A DNA stretch of 32,929 nt from Hyaloperonospora brassicae. Its lineage: Eukaryota; Oomycota; Peronosporomycetes; Peronosporales; Peronosporaceae. The notes below the pieces were generated by a model. The model worked only from the letters and a program-made list of their open reading frames with translations. It did not search any database and was not told where the DNA came from. Location: NCBI GenBank assembly GCA_947650285.1, contig CANTFL010001017.1, forward strand, positions 1 through 32,929. The letters are read 5' to 3'. Shown in pieces: positions 1 through 8,549 of the stretch (position 1 is its first letter; each line of letters opens with the position of its first letter). The position numbers and the translations under genes are program-made.

Positions 1-760
1 TTTTTTCGCACACGCAACCAAGTCGGGCAAGAGAACCATGATTATTTTCTGAACCGGTTTTATAAGCACCCAATCTTGCACCAACTAAATAACGATCGCG
101 TATTCAATATAGACGAGACGAGATTATGTCAGAAATTAAAGTCAAGGAAAGTCATGGCTATGCGTAGGTTGAAAAATGTTTGGACATAGTGCATCGATAT
201 GAGCTTCAACCGGACGCTTGTCGCCTATGTTAGTGATCCGGATCGTGTCTACCGACACTCTTTCTGCTTCCAGGTCAACGTTTAATCGTGACATCCTGAG
301 TGAGTGCTCCGTTCATGGTGCTACAGTTGCCGTCGCTTTGAATGCGTTCATGAACTTAGCTATCTTCGTCAAGCGGTTGGGCCAATTTGCAGCAAGCGTA
401 ACCAGCATCTTCATTCGGCCACTGCTGCTCATCTACGACGGTTGTGCAAGCCATTACAACAAGAGAATCGCTAAGAAAGCGGTCGAGATGACGTTAGTTG
501 TACTTCTTCTTCCTCCAAACTCCACATACATCTTGCAGCCTTTGTATGTCTCTGTTTTAAGCCCTTCACTACCAATTTGCGTCGCTCCATAGACCGCTAC
601 ATGGTCGATGAAGATGTGACGAGATTGACGAAGAAAAATACGATTTCAACATCATCAAGCGCGTGGCAAAATGGTGTGCTTATCAAGCCAAATAATGCGA
701 TTTCTGGCTTTGCCAGCACTGGCCTTTAGCCAATTTCAGCACTCAAAATGCGTGCACGTA
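1..760 (+). pseudogene. Decayed pogo/Tigger-like (DDE_1) transposase, 5' part outside the window
   Basis: Reading the plus strand across two frame changes gives an ordered DDE_1 transposase core. Frame 1 carries FNIDETRL (nt 103-126), the first catalytic Asp block. Frame 2 carries LLIYDGCASHY (around 427-459) with the second Asp, then LLPPNSTYILQPL. Frame 1 returns after about nt 556 with FKPF and later AISGFASTGL, followed by PISALKM, which matches the C-terminal GF-x-x-TG-[LIY]-x-P pattern of the family. Disabling changes are a TAG at 187, frame changes near 280 and 555, and a TAG at 727 where the family usually has an aromatic residue. The third catalytic Asp, expected in LQPLDV, reads Tyr (LQPLYV). 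The family cuts and pastes DNA in the nucleus; this copy cannot. The N-terminal DNA-binding part lies off the left edge. Terminal repeats were not found. Confidence 0.8.
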
Positions 761-2200
761 GAGAATTATACGCCGATGGAGGTGTTATGAACGAAAGCGT
801 ATAAAGCGACCCGGTGTGACTCACAGTACGGCAAGAGCTCCATGGGGGGCACTCTTCCTTCCCAAGAGTCAAAGAGCTGCAAAGGAAAGCGCATCATGAC
901 TCAGGAACATTTGCAACTTGAGTAATACAATCGAGTTCTGTATTCGATTTGTTACGGTGATGAATTGACCCATTCGTGGAAAGTCCAGTGTTTTTGCCTC
1001 TTTGCTTTGTTCCATACCTACCCCAAATTTATTTTTCTGACATATGGTTTGCTGCAACGGGTCGCCACGGTCTACGTATTTCTTCTTAGCTATTTTTTTG
1101 AAACAAAATGAACGAAAATTGAAGTTAGTATTTAGTATTAGCTAAGGTGTACGAATCCCGGGCATAAATCGGTCTTACACTTTATAAGCTTAATAAGCTG
1201 TAAATTTCAGAATTGTACAAAAGCCAGTGGTATATTGGACGACCGAAATAGCACCAATTTAAAAGGCAGCGACCGCTGTTCAATTGTTAGCGAAACAGGC
1301 TATCTGACATCGATGAGCCATCTTTTCACAACAGGACAAAAGGGCAAATGTGGTGCACGAAATTTGTAGCTTCGAAGCCAAATCGAGTTTTAGTTGCTTT
1401 TCCTTTGACTGCTACGGTCTTCGTCTTTTTTTCGCATCACACGCCACTTTTGACACTACATCCGTCGAGCTTACACAATTCTACGCACATATCTCGTGCT
1501 TCGACAGTCTTGGATGGCACTATATAAAAGCGTAACCGTATCGACAGCGGCACGCGTTATCGAGTAGGTGGTACCTTTGATACAACGATTGATGCTGTAT
1601 GCGTACATGGGGGTCTCATAATATGACACAGCCATCCAGTGACACTCTCAAGTGATTCGTCGGTACGGCCGTATCCTTCTTGAAGAACAAGCCAGCACTG
1701 GCTGGCTGCATACATCACGCCGGATCCGGTAGTAATATGATTCTAGACGCTCCTTGGCCTAGTCACCAGACGTCGAATGGCTAAACAGTCGGGTCGCGAC
1801 CGACACTTCGAGCTCAAGTATGACTTTCGTGTCCATGTTTCTCGCCAAAATTGTCCAGTGCGACCGATGCTGATCGAACCGAAGGGGTAGTGAGTTTGCT
1901 GCGTTGTTGCATAGTCCTCACCCACCGTCTGGATGTCGGGTGAGCGCTCTATGCACGCAAACAACGTAGTGTAATTGCTGCTTCATTTGCTGCAATAGTT
2001 GATACCTCGATGAAAAGAGCCGATTTCCGATATACCGACTTGTCATGCAAGCGAAAGCGCAACGTGTTTGAGATTTTCCCAGTTTAGTCGCGTCAAGTCG
2101 TTCAGTCGATACGAAATCGCAAGCCCCGTCAAGACAAAAAACACTGTTGTCGATAAAACTGCTGGCAGCACTACCATCTATCCGCCTTTGTGTCTGCTCC
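761..2200. other. No recognised gene; flank between transposon remnant and the 455-residue gene
   Basis: Short open stretches exist on both strands (for example 1350-1535 plus and 1743-2250 minus), but none has recognisable motifs or coherent coding character. The part next to 2200 should include the 3' untranslated region of the minus-strand gene ending at 2201. Confidence 0.5.
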
Positions 2201-3885
2201 TCATCGGGCGTCAATTGATGACCTATCGTCACTGTCGTCCGACTCGTCATCGTGCTCCAGCACTTTCATGCCCTCCGTCTTCAATCGATCACGTGGTCGA
2301 CACGGGACAACCATTGGGTCCTCGTTCTTCCTGTTTCTGTATGCGTCACTGAGCATCGTCATGTGAAAGTCGCCGTTAAAATACGGTAGGAGCTTGTGCA
2401 ACTCGCGACGGATCGCGGGTGAGTCGGGTGGCAAATTGTACCGATGCACGCGCAGCCGGCGCAAGAGCACAATCGGCACCTGGTGCTCCGGATCGGTCAC
2501 GCGGGCGATCGTGAGCATCATGCACGTCTCAGTGCGAAGACCCAACTGCAAAGCAGGTGGCATCGACGAGGGGGCCACACCTTCGCGACAGTCTCCTGGT
2601 CCTGCCCGAGCTTTTCGCTGCGCTGCGTCCACCGCTTCCTTATCGTCCTCGTCCACGAAATCCGTCACAATGACGGCCAAGTCGTCACTCACGAGCTTGC
2701 TCGTCCACGCTTGGTTCGCACGGGCTCCATGCATGTCGCCATCTTTCCTCTCCACGCGCGCATAGTACGTGGAGGGTCCAACCTGGACTTCCGACTGCAT
2801 TCACACAAAGCGCAAAGAAGCAGCAGGAGAGAAGACCAAGACGAGCACACACGCACACACACTTAGCACATGAGGTCGCCAAGCCAGCACTGAAGCACCC
2901 ACCATCCCAACATCAATGCACTTGCACGTCTACCTGAATTTCAAACAGCACGCCAAGGCGCTGCTCGAGCTCGATTGACGTATTCGTGAGCTTGTTCACT
3001 AGCGTGTGAAAAATCTGCGGGATACAGACACTCGCGGGTGCCTTGCACACAAAGACGTTCGAGACAAGCGTGCCACATCCACTGGCCTCGTCGCTTCGCG
3101 CACCGGCCGTCTTTGGTACCGGCAGCGTCGTCGCGGCAGTGCTCGTCCGCGAGAACGGCAGATTCGGGAGCGTCAAGGGCACAAACTCACGGGTTAAAGC
3201 CTCGACGAGGTCGGGTGCAAGCCGCACTGCGACTTCAAATCGTGCGTGCAGCGTCTTCTTGTGGTCCTCGAGGTCTACTCCTTCAAGGTGCAAGTACCCG
3301 TGCAGGCGGTCAAAGAGCTCTTGGCAAAACACCGAGCGCGACCACAGCGGTGCCTCGGTGAGTTTCTGCTGCAGCGACGAAAAGTAGAGCTGCTGGTGCA
3401 GCAGCTCTTCCTTGAGCTGGCCATTGAGCTGCTCGACGTGCGCCGTGACGGTCTTTTGCTTGGCGGCCGTGCAGGCCGCGAGGAGCACGTCTTGTTGCGG
3501 CAGCGCTGCTTTCCACTTGGCACAGAGCGCCGTGAACTGCTCGTCCAGTCGCTTCGCTTCGCGTCGCAGCGCCTTCACCTCGTGCTAGAGCGGCCATCAC
3601 ACAGTCCACAGCAACACACACACACACAAATACAGACACACACAACAGGTGACACAATGAGCTATAGGCGGACCGAACGACACTGTCGTTAGCTCTACGG
3701 ACACGCAAAGAAACAAAGGAAGCGATCGAGCACAAGAGACAACGGCACACACACACACACACCGCAGGAGGGAGTGTGGTCTTGCGGGGTGACGGGCCCG
3801 ACGGGGTGTCTGGTTTCCGAGTGGATCCGACTCGTGGGAACGGGTCCGTCCGTGGACGTCTGTCAGGTCGCTGGTTGTTCGACAT
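2201..3885 (-). CDS. Coiled-coil protein of an oomycete M96-like family, three exons, 455 residues
   Basis: Proposed CDS is complement(join(2201..2794,2934..3584,3763..3885)), giving 41+217+197 residues and a stop. The ATG at 3885 is the first in-frame Met after a TGA at 3906-3904. Both introns are phase 0 with GT..AG ends. They were placed because the spliced protein then aligns along its length with the 441-residue protein at 6334-7659: exon 1/2 reads TTLPPA-HEVKALRR against TPLTAT-HEVRLLRS, and exon 2/3 reads FEIQ-SEVQV against FNVNAKRV. Residues 42 to about 115 are a heptad-rich coiled coil. The C-terminal half shares the pattern LPPDSPAIRRELHKLLPYFNGD with LPDDEALKNDLENIRPILNGD. The tail is acidic (HDDESDDSDD). 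Phytophthora proteins called M96 mating-specific look similar (leucine-zipper-like N-terminus, START-like C-terminus), but that link is from memory. Function unknown. Exon structure is inferred, without transcript evidence. Confidence 0.72.
2795..2933 (-). other. Intron 2 of the 455-residue gene (139 nt)
   Basis: The donor is CAG|GTAGAC (GT at 2933-2932) and the acceptor is TGCAG|TCG (AG at 2796-2795). A TGCTAAG branch-like motif is followed by a pyrimidine-rich stretch before the acceptor. It is phase 0. Without splicing the upstream frame stops at 2913, while the paralogue continues. Confidence 0.75.
3585..3762 (-). other. Intron 1 of the 455-residue gene (178 nt), GT-microsatellite donor
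   Basis: The donor is GCG|GTGTGT (GT at 3762-3761), lying at the start of a GT dinucleotide run. The acceptor is CTCTAG|CAC (AG at 3586-3585), and the TAG of the acceptor is the in-frame stop that breaks the genomic frame. CTAAC at 3692-3688 could be the branch site, though about 100 nt from the acceptor is long. Phase 0 joining restores alignment with the paralogue. Confidence 0.65.
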
Positions 3886-4034
3886 GCTCGAGGGATATGG
3901 ACCTCAAACTGCGGTCGCTGTTGCTGGGAATGCGCTGTCTGTTGCCGCTCACTCGCCTCGTGGTCGATGCACTGGACGATTGACGCGTGGCGACGGTGAA
4001 CGAAGGGATCGCCTCTATCCGCTAAAACGTGGGC

Positions 4035-4090
4035 CTCCTCTCTCTCTCTCTCTCACACACACGTCCTGTGTGTGTGTATATATGTGTGTG
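4035..4090. repeat. CT/CA/GT/TA compound microsatellite with hairpin potential
   Basis: A CT run passes into CACACACAC (about 4054-4062), then GTCC, then a GT run (about 4067-4077) and TATATATGTGTGTG. The CA and GT arms are complementary and can pair around the short spacer. Confidence 0.85.
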
Positions 4091-4309
4091 AGGACAATGC
4101 AAATCGGATCGAGCGACGACTGAACGAATGGCGCAGTCGGTCAATGGATCAATTGAGGAGCTCGAGCTGCCGAGTGTCGATAGGTGCGCGTTTGCAGATG
4201 TGGTGACCCGAATGATGACGATACGCGGCCGAGCACGCGGAATCAGCAGTTTTAGGAGGAGATACAGATGCACCCGAAGATACAGCAGGCAGGTCGGCCA
4301 GCAGGCGGG

Positions 4310-4329
4310 ACACACACACACACACACAC
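4310..4329. repeat. CA dinucleotide microsatellite
   Basis: An uninterrupted run of about ten CA units. Confidence 0.9.
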
Positions 4330-4524
4330 CCGACGCTGACGAACTCGTAGGTCGTCTCGTTGTCGATTGCTGCCGCCACTCGATCGTTCCACGCGGTGGC
4401 CAGTTGAGGTCGAGTGTTTACATGCGCATGTAGAGGTGGTGCTGTTGCTGGCTGCTCTCTGATCGAGCAATTGGCTCGCGATGGGAAGCACGCGTCTCAT
4501 TTCGCACGTGGCTCGTAAGCATTC

Positions 4525-4626
4525 GGTGTGTGTTTGCACACGTCTGTGTGTGTGTAGGTGTGTATGTGTTATTATGTGTGTATGGGGTGTGGGTGTGTAT
4601 GTGTGTATATATGTGTGTGTGTGCGT
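4525..4626. repeat. Imperfect GT/GTAT microsatellite tract of about 100 bases
   Basis: Almost pure alternating G/T with TA and GTTTG interruptions. It encodes only low-complexity peptides in every frame. Confidence 0.88.
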
Positions 4627-4856
4627 GGAAGAGGGGCGAGAGGCACGTAGGCACGCAGGCAGAGGCGAAGACAATCACATGACAGTGTTGTTTTGCGACC
4701 AGGTGGGAGGCCCATGCGGTAAACAGTGGCGTCGTAGCTCTCTCCATGCAGAAGAAGGACTACAGAGTGCTTGGCGAGTCTATGTCCGAGACGCGTCGGC
4801 GTAGGACGCGGACGTTGAGTTTGTAACACGAATTATTACGGTGCGGTGGATGACTG

Positions 4857-6037
4857 CTAAGGGGGTTCCAGGAGGTGGTCACGAGTGGACGATGACAGGT
4901 TTGTCGCTGTCGCGCGCAGATTTTTGGGGAACGACTCTGTTTCTAGTAACCCGCAACGAAGGAGCTCCTGACTGAGCGTCAGACAGGACGGACAACCGCG
5001 TTCGCCCGCCACGGGAGCGACGTCCACTTTGCCGATGCAGTAGTCCACGTGCGACTCGCGTGTTCGCGTCATGTGTTGGGGTTTCGCCACGAAAGTCTCT
5101 TTCAAGCGGACGACTGTTTATCCCATTGCAGAAGCTCATGAGTCAGGTGAGACCGCACGAGGCTGCGAGTTGAATAGTGGACGACCGAGAAAAGAGACAA
5201 AGAGCAAAAAGAGCAAAAAGACGACTACGATGCTGCTGAAAAGAGCAAAACGGCGAGAAAGTCTGGGCGCCACTTTTGTTTTCGTGTGTCAAGTTCCAGC
5301 TCTCTCTTGTAACGCAATCGCGGCGTCAAGCCCTGAAGTTCATGTGTCGTTCTGATCGCGCCGCGAGCTCGGGCGTCTGGGGCACGCCGTGCGACCCATA
5401 AACACAGCGTGCAAGAACGCCCTGGACCGGGAAGAGAGAGGGATTTGCACGAGCCTGGCCCGCCTCACACGCAGTCATCGGGGTCGTCTCGTCCATGACG
5501 CGGAAAATCAGACGGCCGCGGCTGTCCATTAATCAAGCTCGTTGCAGAGCCAGGACGTGCCCATACCGGATGATGCACAAGGTCGTGCAGCGTCCCTCCT
5601 GCAGCGCTTGACGATCTCGCGACATTGCGCGTCCGATCACTGCGGTCCTTCGTGTCGACAACAAGCGCGTGTATCGATGGGTCAGTGGGCTGTGCAGTCC
5701 GAGTCGAGCAGCTACGAATGACGTCTGCTGGAGCACCACATAGCAGCTGAGGGAACGCAGACCACTGCACGTCTGTTGACTGCAAGTGGAGAGACGCCTC
5801 GGGAATCTCAACGCGCACATCTGTGCACATAGCAGGGGCATCTCCGAGCACGAAAGCGAGATGCGTGGTCGTGCTGCCCGCACGAAGAAGAACTTGATCG
5901 TACGTCGACGAAGCAGTGATACTATTTTTGTGTCCCTCGCGAACGATTGGTCGTAGTTGCTCAGTTTTTGCCAGCAGTGCCCATTCTTCGTCGACGTGTT
6001 TCTTTATCGTCGACGAAGAATAGGCAGATTCGACCAG
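4857..6037 (-). pseudogene. Uncharacterised coding region, frameshifted; gene with introns or recent pseudogene
   Basis: Three minus-strand blocks look like real protein. Block 1 (6037-5465, open for 190 codons after a TGA at 6040-6038, so probably entered from an upstream exon) includes VDEEWALLAKTEQLRPIV, LAFVLGDAPAMCTDVRVEIP and DVQWSAFPQLL. Block 2 (about 5530-5326) includes DSRGRLIFRVMDETTP. Blocks 1 and 2 would join smoothly at SLI/MDSRGR if one A were missing from the AA at about 5529-5530. Block 3 (about 5117-4857) includes SHVDYCIGKVDVAP and GCPSCLTLSQELLRC. A CAG just ahead of block 3 could be a splice acceptor. I do not recognise the family. It lies between the two paralogues on the same strand but shares no visible similarity with them. 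It could be an assembly indel in a live gene, a real frameshift, or an intron I have not resolved. Confidence 0.45.
5983..6021. repeat. Perfect 14-bp inverted repeat with 11-nt loop
   Basis: ATTCTTCGTCGACG at 5983-5996 is the exact reverse complement of CGTCGACGAAGAAT at 6008-6021. A second, outer pair (ATTTTTGTG at 5924-5932 and CACAAAAAT at 6039-6047) brackets it. It could be a small foldback element, or a hairpin near the 5' edge of the uncharacterised coding region. Confidence 0.85.
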
Positions 6038-6047
6038 TCACAAAAAT

Positions 6048-6333
6048 CGAATAATTGCTGCGTCAGCAGCCTTCAAATCGAGACGCTTGACTGGGAGAAT
6101 GTATGTGCGTTTCGTGCTCGCAAAAAACCAGCCCGACGGAGCGCGGATTCACGATTGAAAGACACGTTTACGTCAGCGCCCGGCGTACTGTTCGATTGCA
6201 ATCAATACCCCTCTCGTGTCCAAAAGCTATCGCAGCTCGTCCAGTGTTGGCGACAACTATGTTGACAAAGGCCAAGCGAAAACAACATCTCGAGTCTTTC
6301 CTAATTTACCTTGTGGGATTTCCATCCGTCAAA
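6048..6333. other. Spacer downstream of the 441-residue gene, no gene recognised
   Basis: It holds the 3' flank of the 441-residue gene and the 5' flank of the uncharacterised minus-strand region. A plus-strand open stretch (5957-6265) has no motif I can name. Confidence 0.5.
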
Positions 6334-7659
6334 CTAGTTCAGAGCGCTCAGCTGCAGCTGTTGTTGTTGTTGTTGTTGTTGTTCTTGTTGTTCTTGTTGT
6401 TGTTGTTGTTGCTGTTGTTGCTGTTGTTGTTGAATGTAGTCGCACACGGCCGCTGTGAGTAGGTCTCCGTTGAGAATAGGTCGGATGTTCTCGAGGTCGT
6501 TCTTGAGGGCCTCGTCGTCAGGCAGCATATTGTAGTGGTACACGACAACCCAGCGCAACGTCACGGACGTGGTCTGTCCAGCAACTGCGTTCTCGTGAGG
6601 CATGACAGAGAGTGCACCGATTCCATAATGGGACGACGAGCCCTCGTGCACGGGGTACAGCGGGTCGTCGACAATCGCGTCAATGTGCACCATTCCGTGC
6701 GTGGCCGTTAGCTCCGAGCAAACGACATTGTTCACCGTTGCAGGGAGCCCCGCGCCGAGGAACGTCGAGCGACGGTAGACCACGGGCGAGTCTACACTGT
6801 TGAGTCGGACGCGCTTCGCGTTGACGTTAAAGTGGCGCTTCATCGATGACGGGATGCCGTCAAAGTAGGCCAAAACTGCTGCGTACGCCTCTTCGAGCGA
6901 CGTGTGCGGGATCTCGGTGATAAAGGTGCTCGAGATAAGGGTGTGGTCGCGGCCCCCTGTCACGTCAATCTGCGACAGCGGCAGGACGTCATCCGTCTGC
7001 TTCTCCTGCTGGGTGGCTCTGGCCTTGTTGACTGCCATCTGCGTGAGGCTCGCAACGATCGACGGCAGTGTCGCAACCGACCGGTGGTTGTGAGCCAGAA
7101 GTACCTGTTCCCTCTCGTGGGGATTACGGCTCAGCCGTGTGTCAAAGTGGAGGGCCTCGAAGATCGTCTGTCCGCTCGACTGCAAAGGAGCCCGCGACAT
7201 CGCCGACTGCAGCGTTGCAAACACCAACTGCTGCTCGAGCAGCATCTGCTGCAGCGCCCGGTGCATCGTCTCGCTCTGCATGACTTTGTGCTTCTCTCTG
7301 GCCGAGTGCTGGGCCAGTGCCAACGTGCGTTGGTCGAGGAGCTGCGCCGCCCACTTTTCGTTCAACAGACGGAGCTGCTCTTCCATTTCGGCGACTTGGG
7401 ATCGGAGGAGACGGACTTCGTGGGTGGCGGTGAGCGGAGTCCTCGTGGCTCCTCGGGCCCGAGGGGGCGTCGAGGTCAAGCCCGGGATGACGCAAGTGAG
7501 CTCCTCATTTGTCCCGATGGCATAAGGTACAAAGGGGTGGGTGGGCTTGAGAGTGCTATGCGTAGAGTCGCTGCTATTGCTGCTGTTGCTGGCGGTGTGG
7601 GCGGTGTGGGTGGGTGGTGGACTGAGCGCGAGTTTGCTCAAGTCGACGGGAGAGCTCAT
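6334..7659 (-). CDS. Intronless coiled-coil protein of an M96-like family with C-terminal polyglutamine, 441 residues
   Basis: A single open frame runs from ATG at 7659 to TAG at 6334. Residues 1-79 are rich in Ser, Thr, Pro and His and look disordered. HEVRLLRSQVAEMEEQLRLL (from residue 80) starts a coiled coil extending to about 150. Residues from about 240 form a globular-looking domain with TLISSTFITEIP, GMVHIDAIVDDPLYPV and LRWVVVYHYNMLPDDEAL. Residues 410-434 are glutamine with two Glu interruptions, followed by LQLSALN and the stop. It aligns colinearly with the 455-residue protein, whose two introns are absent here. A START-like lipid-binding fold would fit what I recall of Phytophthora M96 proteins, but I cannot verify it. 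Function unknown; nuclear or lipid-related roles are guesses. The ORF length and colinear paralogue make it a confident gene. Confidence 0.85.
   Translation of the reverse strand: MSSPVDLSKLALSPPPTHTAHTASNSSNSSDSTHSTLKPTHPFVPYAIGTNEELTCVIPGLTSTPPRARGATRTPLTATHEVRLLRSQVAEMEEQLRLLNEKWAAQLLDQRTLALAQHSAREKHKVMQSETMHRALQQMLLEQQLVFATLQSAMSRAPLQSSGQTIFEALHFDTRLSRNPHEREQVLLAHNHRSVATLPSIVASLTQMAVNKARATQQEKQTDDVLPLSQIDVTGGRDHTLISSTFITEIPHTSLEEAYAAVLAYFDGIPSSMKRHFNVNAKRVRLNSVDSPVVYRRSTFLGAGLPATVNNVVCSELTATHGMVHIDAIVDDPLYPVHEGSSSHYGIGALSVMPHENAVAGQTTSVTLRWVVVYHYNMLPDDEALKNDLENIRPILNGDLLTAAVCDYIQQQQQQQQQQQQQEQQEQQQQQQQQLQLSALN
6358..6432 (-). repeat. CAA-type trinucleotide repeat encoding the polyglutamine tail
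   Basis: Twenty-five codons on the minus strand, mostly CAA with a few CAG and two GAA, in frame at the C-terminus of the 441-residue protein. The paralogue ends in an acidic tail instead, so the tract arose or was lost after duplication. Confidence 0.95.
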
Positions 7660-8346
7660 GGTTGAAAGTGGCGACGGCTGGACGATGCTGTTGGTGCGAT
7701 ACGCACTCGATTGTATGTATGTGCTCGGGCGGTCGAGAGAGCGGAGGAGGCGTCGGTTTGTTTGATGCAGGAACGGAATGATGATGTTCTGTCCAATTGT
7801 GCGGGAACGTTCTCTCTGCTGAGTGAGGTCCTGAGGCGGAATCTGCGAGCAGTGGCACGGTCAGTCATTTTGATTAGGTCGGGTGGATTGACGGGTACGT
7901 TTGAATTCGACCGATAGGCACTTGCTGCAAGGTGGGAAGGCTCGGGTGGTGGGGCAGTTTGGACTGGACACTGCCCACTGGGCACGCACTGCGTGTCCGT
8001 CGTTTCGATGGGCCGGACAAGGGACAGAACTTCAGTTTTTCGACAATTTTGGCCACGCCGTGTCCGATCGAGTAGACGAAGGACAGATCATCACGCAAAA
8101 GAGGGATTATATGATCCTTTTTGCTACCTTTGGCTATTTCGACATTGTATACACGCGAAATAAAATCAGCATAACAAGCCCAATGTAGTGATATGCGATG
8201 GCGTTTGTTTATCTTCTGCTATTGTTTACCTGCGACATTTGAGGTACACAACGGCGTTGTCTGGCTTTTCTACCCACGTTTCTAGAGCACGTCAAAAGAG
8301 CCAACTTCTTCCTATTTCGTAGCAAAAAAACTCCCTTATCCTCCTC
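7660..8346. other. Upstream flank of the 441-residue gene, no further gene recognised
   Basis: It probably contains the promoter and 5' untranslated region. Open frames at 7656-7985 and 7874-8098 (minus) and 7901-8188 (plus) overlap each other and have no recognisable motif. No promoter element could be assigned with confidence. Confidence 0.5.
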
Positions 8347-8541
8347 TTAGGTCCTCTTTTCGGATGCTTTTATCTGTCGAACAATACGGGGTATGATTCT
8401 GCCTTTTCCGACAACAGTAGGATCCGATTGCATCAGGTAAGCGGTCGTCTCGTACTCTGCCTCATCTGGAACAAATATGTACGCCATACCCTTTTTCTGC
8501 GCTGCACAAAATGCAGAGGATTGGTGATTCCTTTTACATTT
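8347..8541 (-). pseudogene. Short coding-looking fragment, 64 codons, unidentified
   Basis: The minus strand is open from after TAG (8544-8542) to TAA (8349-8347). It includes GMAYIFVPDEAEYETTAYLM and GKGRIIPRIVRQIKASEKRT, with balanced composition unlike the surrounding stop-dense sequence. No upstream continuation or start codon was found in the same frame beyond the TAG, though a further ten codons are open before it. I read it as the C-terminal remnant of a gene or mobile-element protein. I do not recognise the family. Confidence 0.35.
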
Positions 8542-8549
8542 CTACGCTT

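Larger units (their letters stand above)
3886..4856. other. Intergenic region with CA/GT microsatellites, no gene recognised
   Basis: This is the upstream flank of the 455-residue gene and probably holds its promoter. Open frames here are low-complexity (Thr-His or Val-Cys repeats) produced by dinucleotide runs, so I do not call them genes. Confidence 0.6.

Noticed and set aside
3006..3692. Long plus-strand open frames opposite the 455-residue gene
   Set aside because: They are antisense shadows of GC-rich exons. The minus frame is supported by paralogue alignment and splice sites.
4252..4747. Minus-strand open frames rich in Thr-His
   Set aside because: They are translations of CA/GT microsatellites in several overlapping frames.
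6904..7665. 253-codon plus-strand open frame opposite the 441-residue gene
   Set aside because: Antisense shadow; composition is Arg/Gln-rich without motifs, whereas the minus frame has a paralogue.
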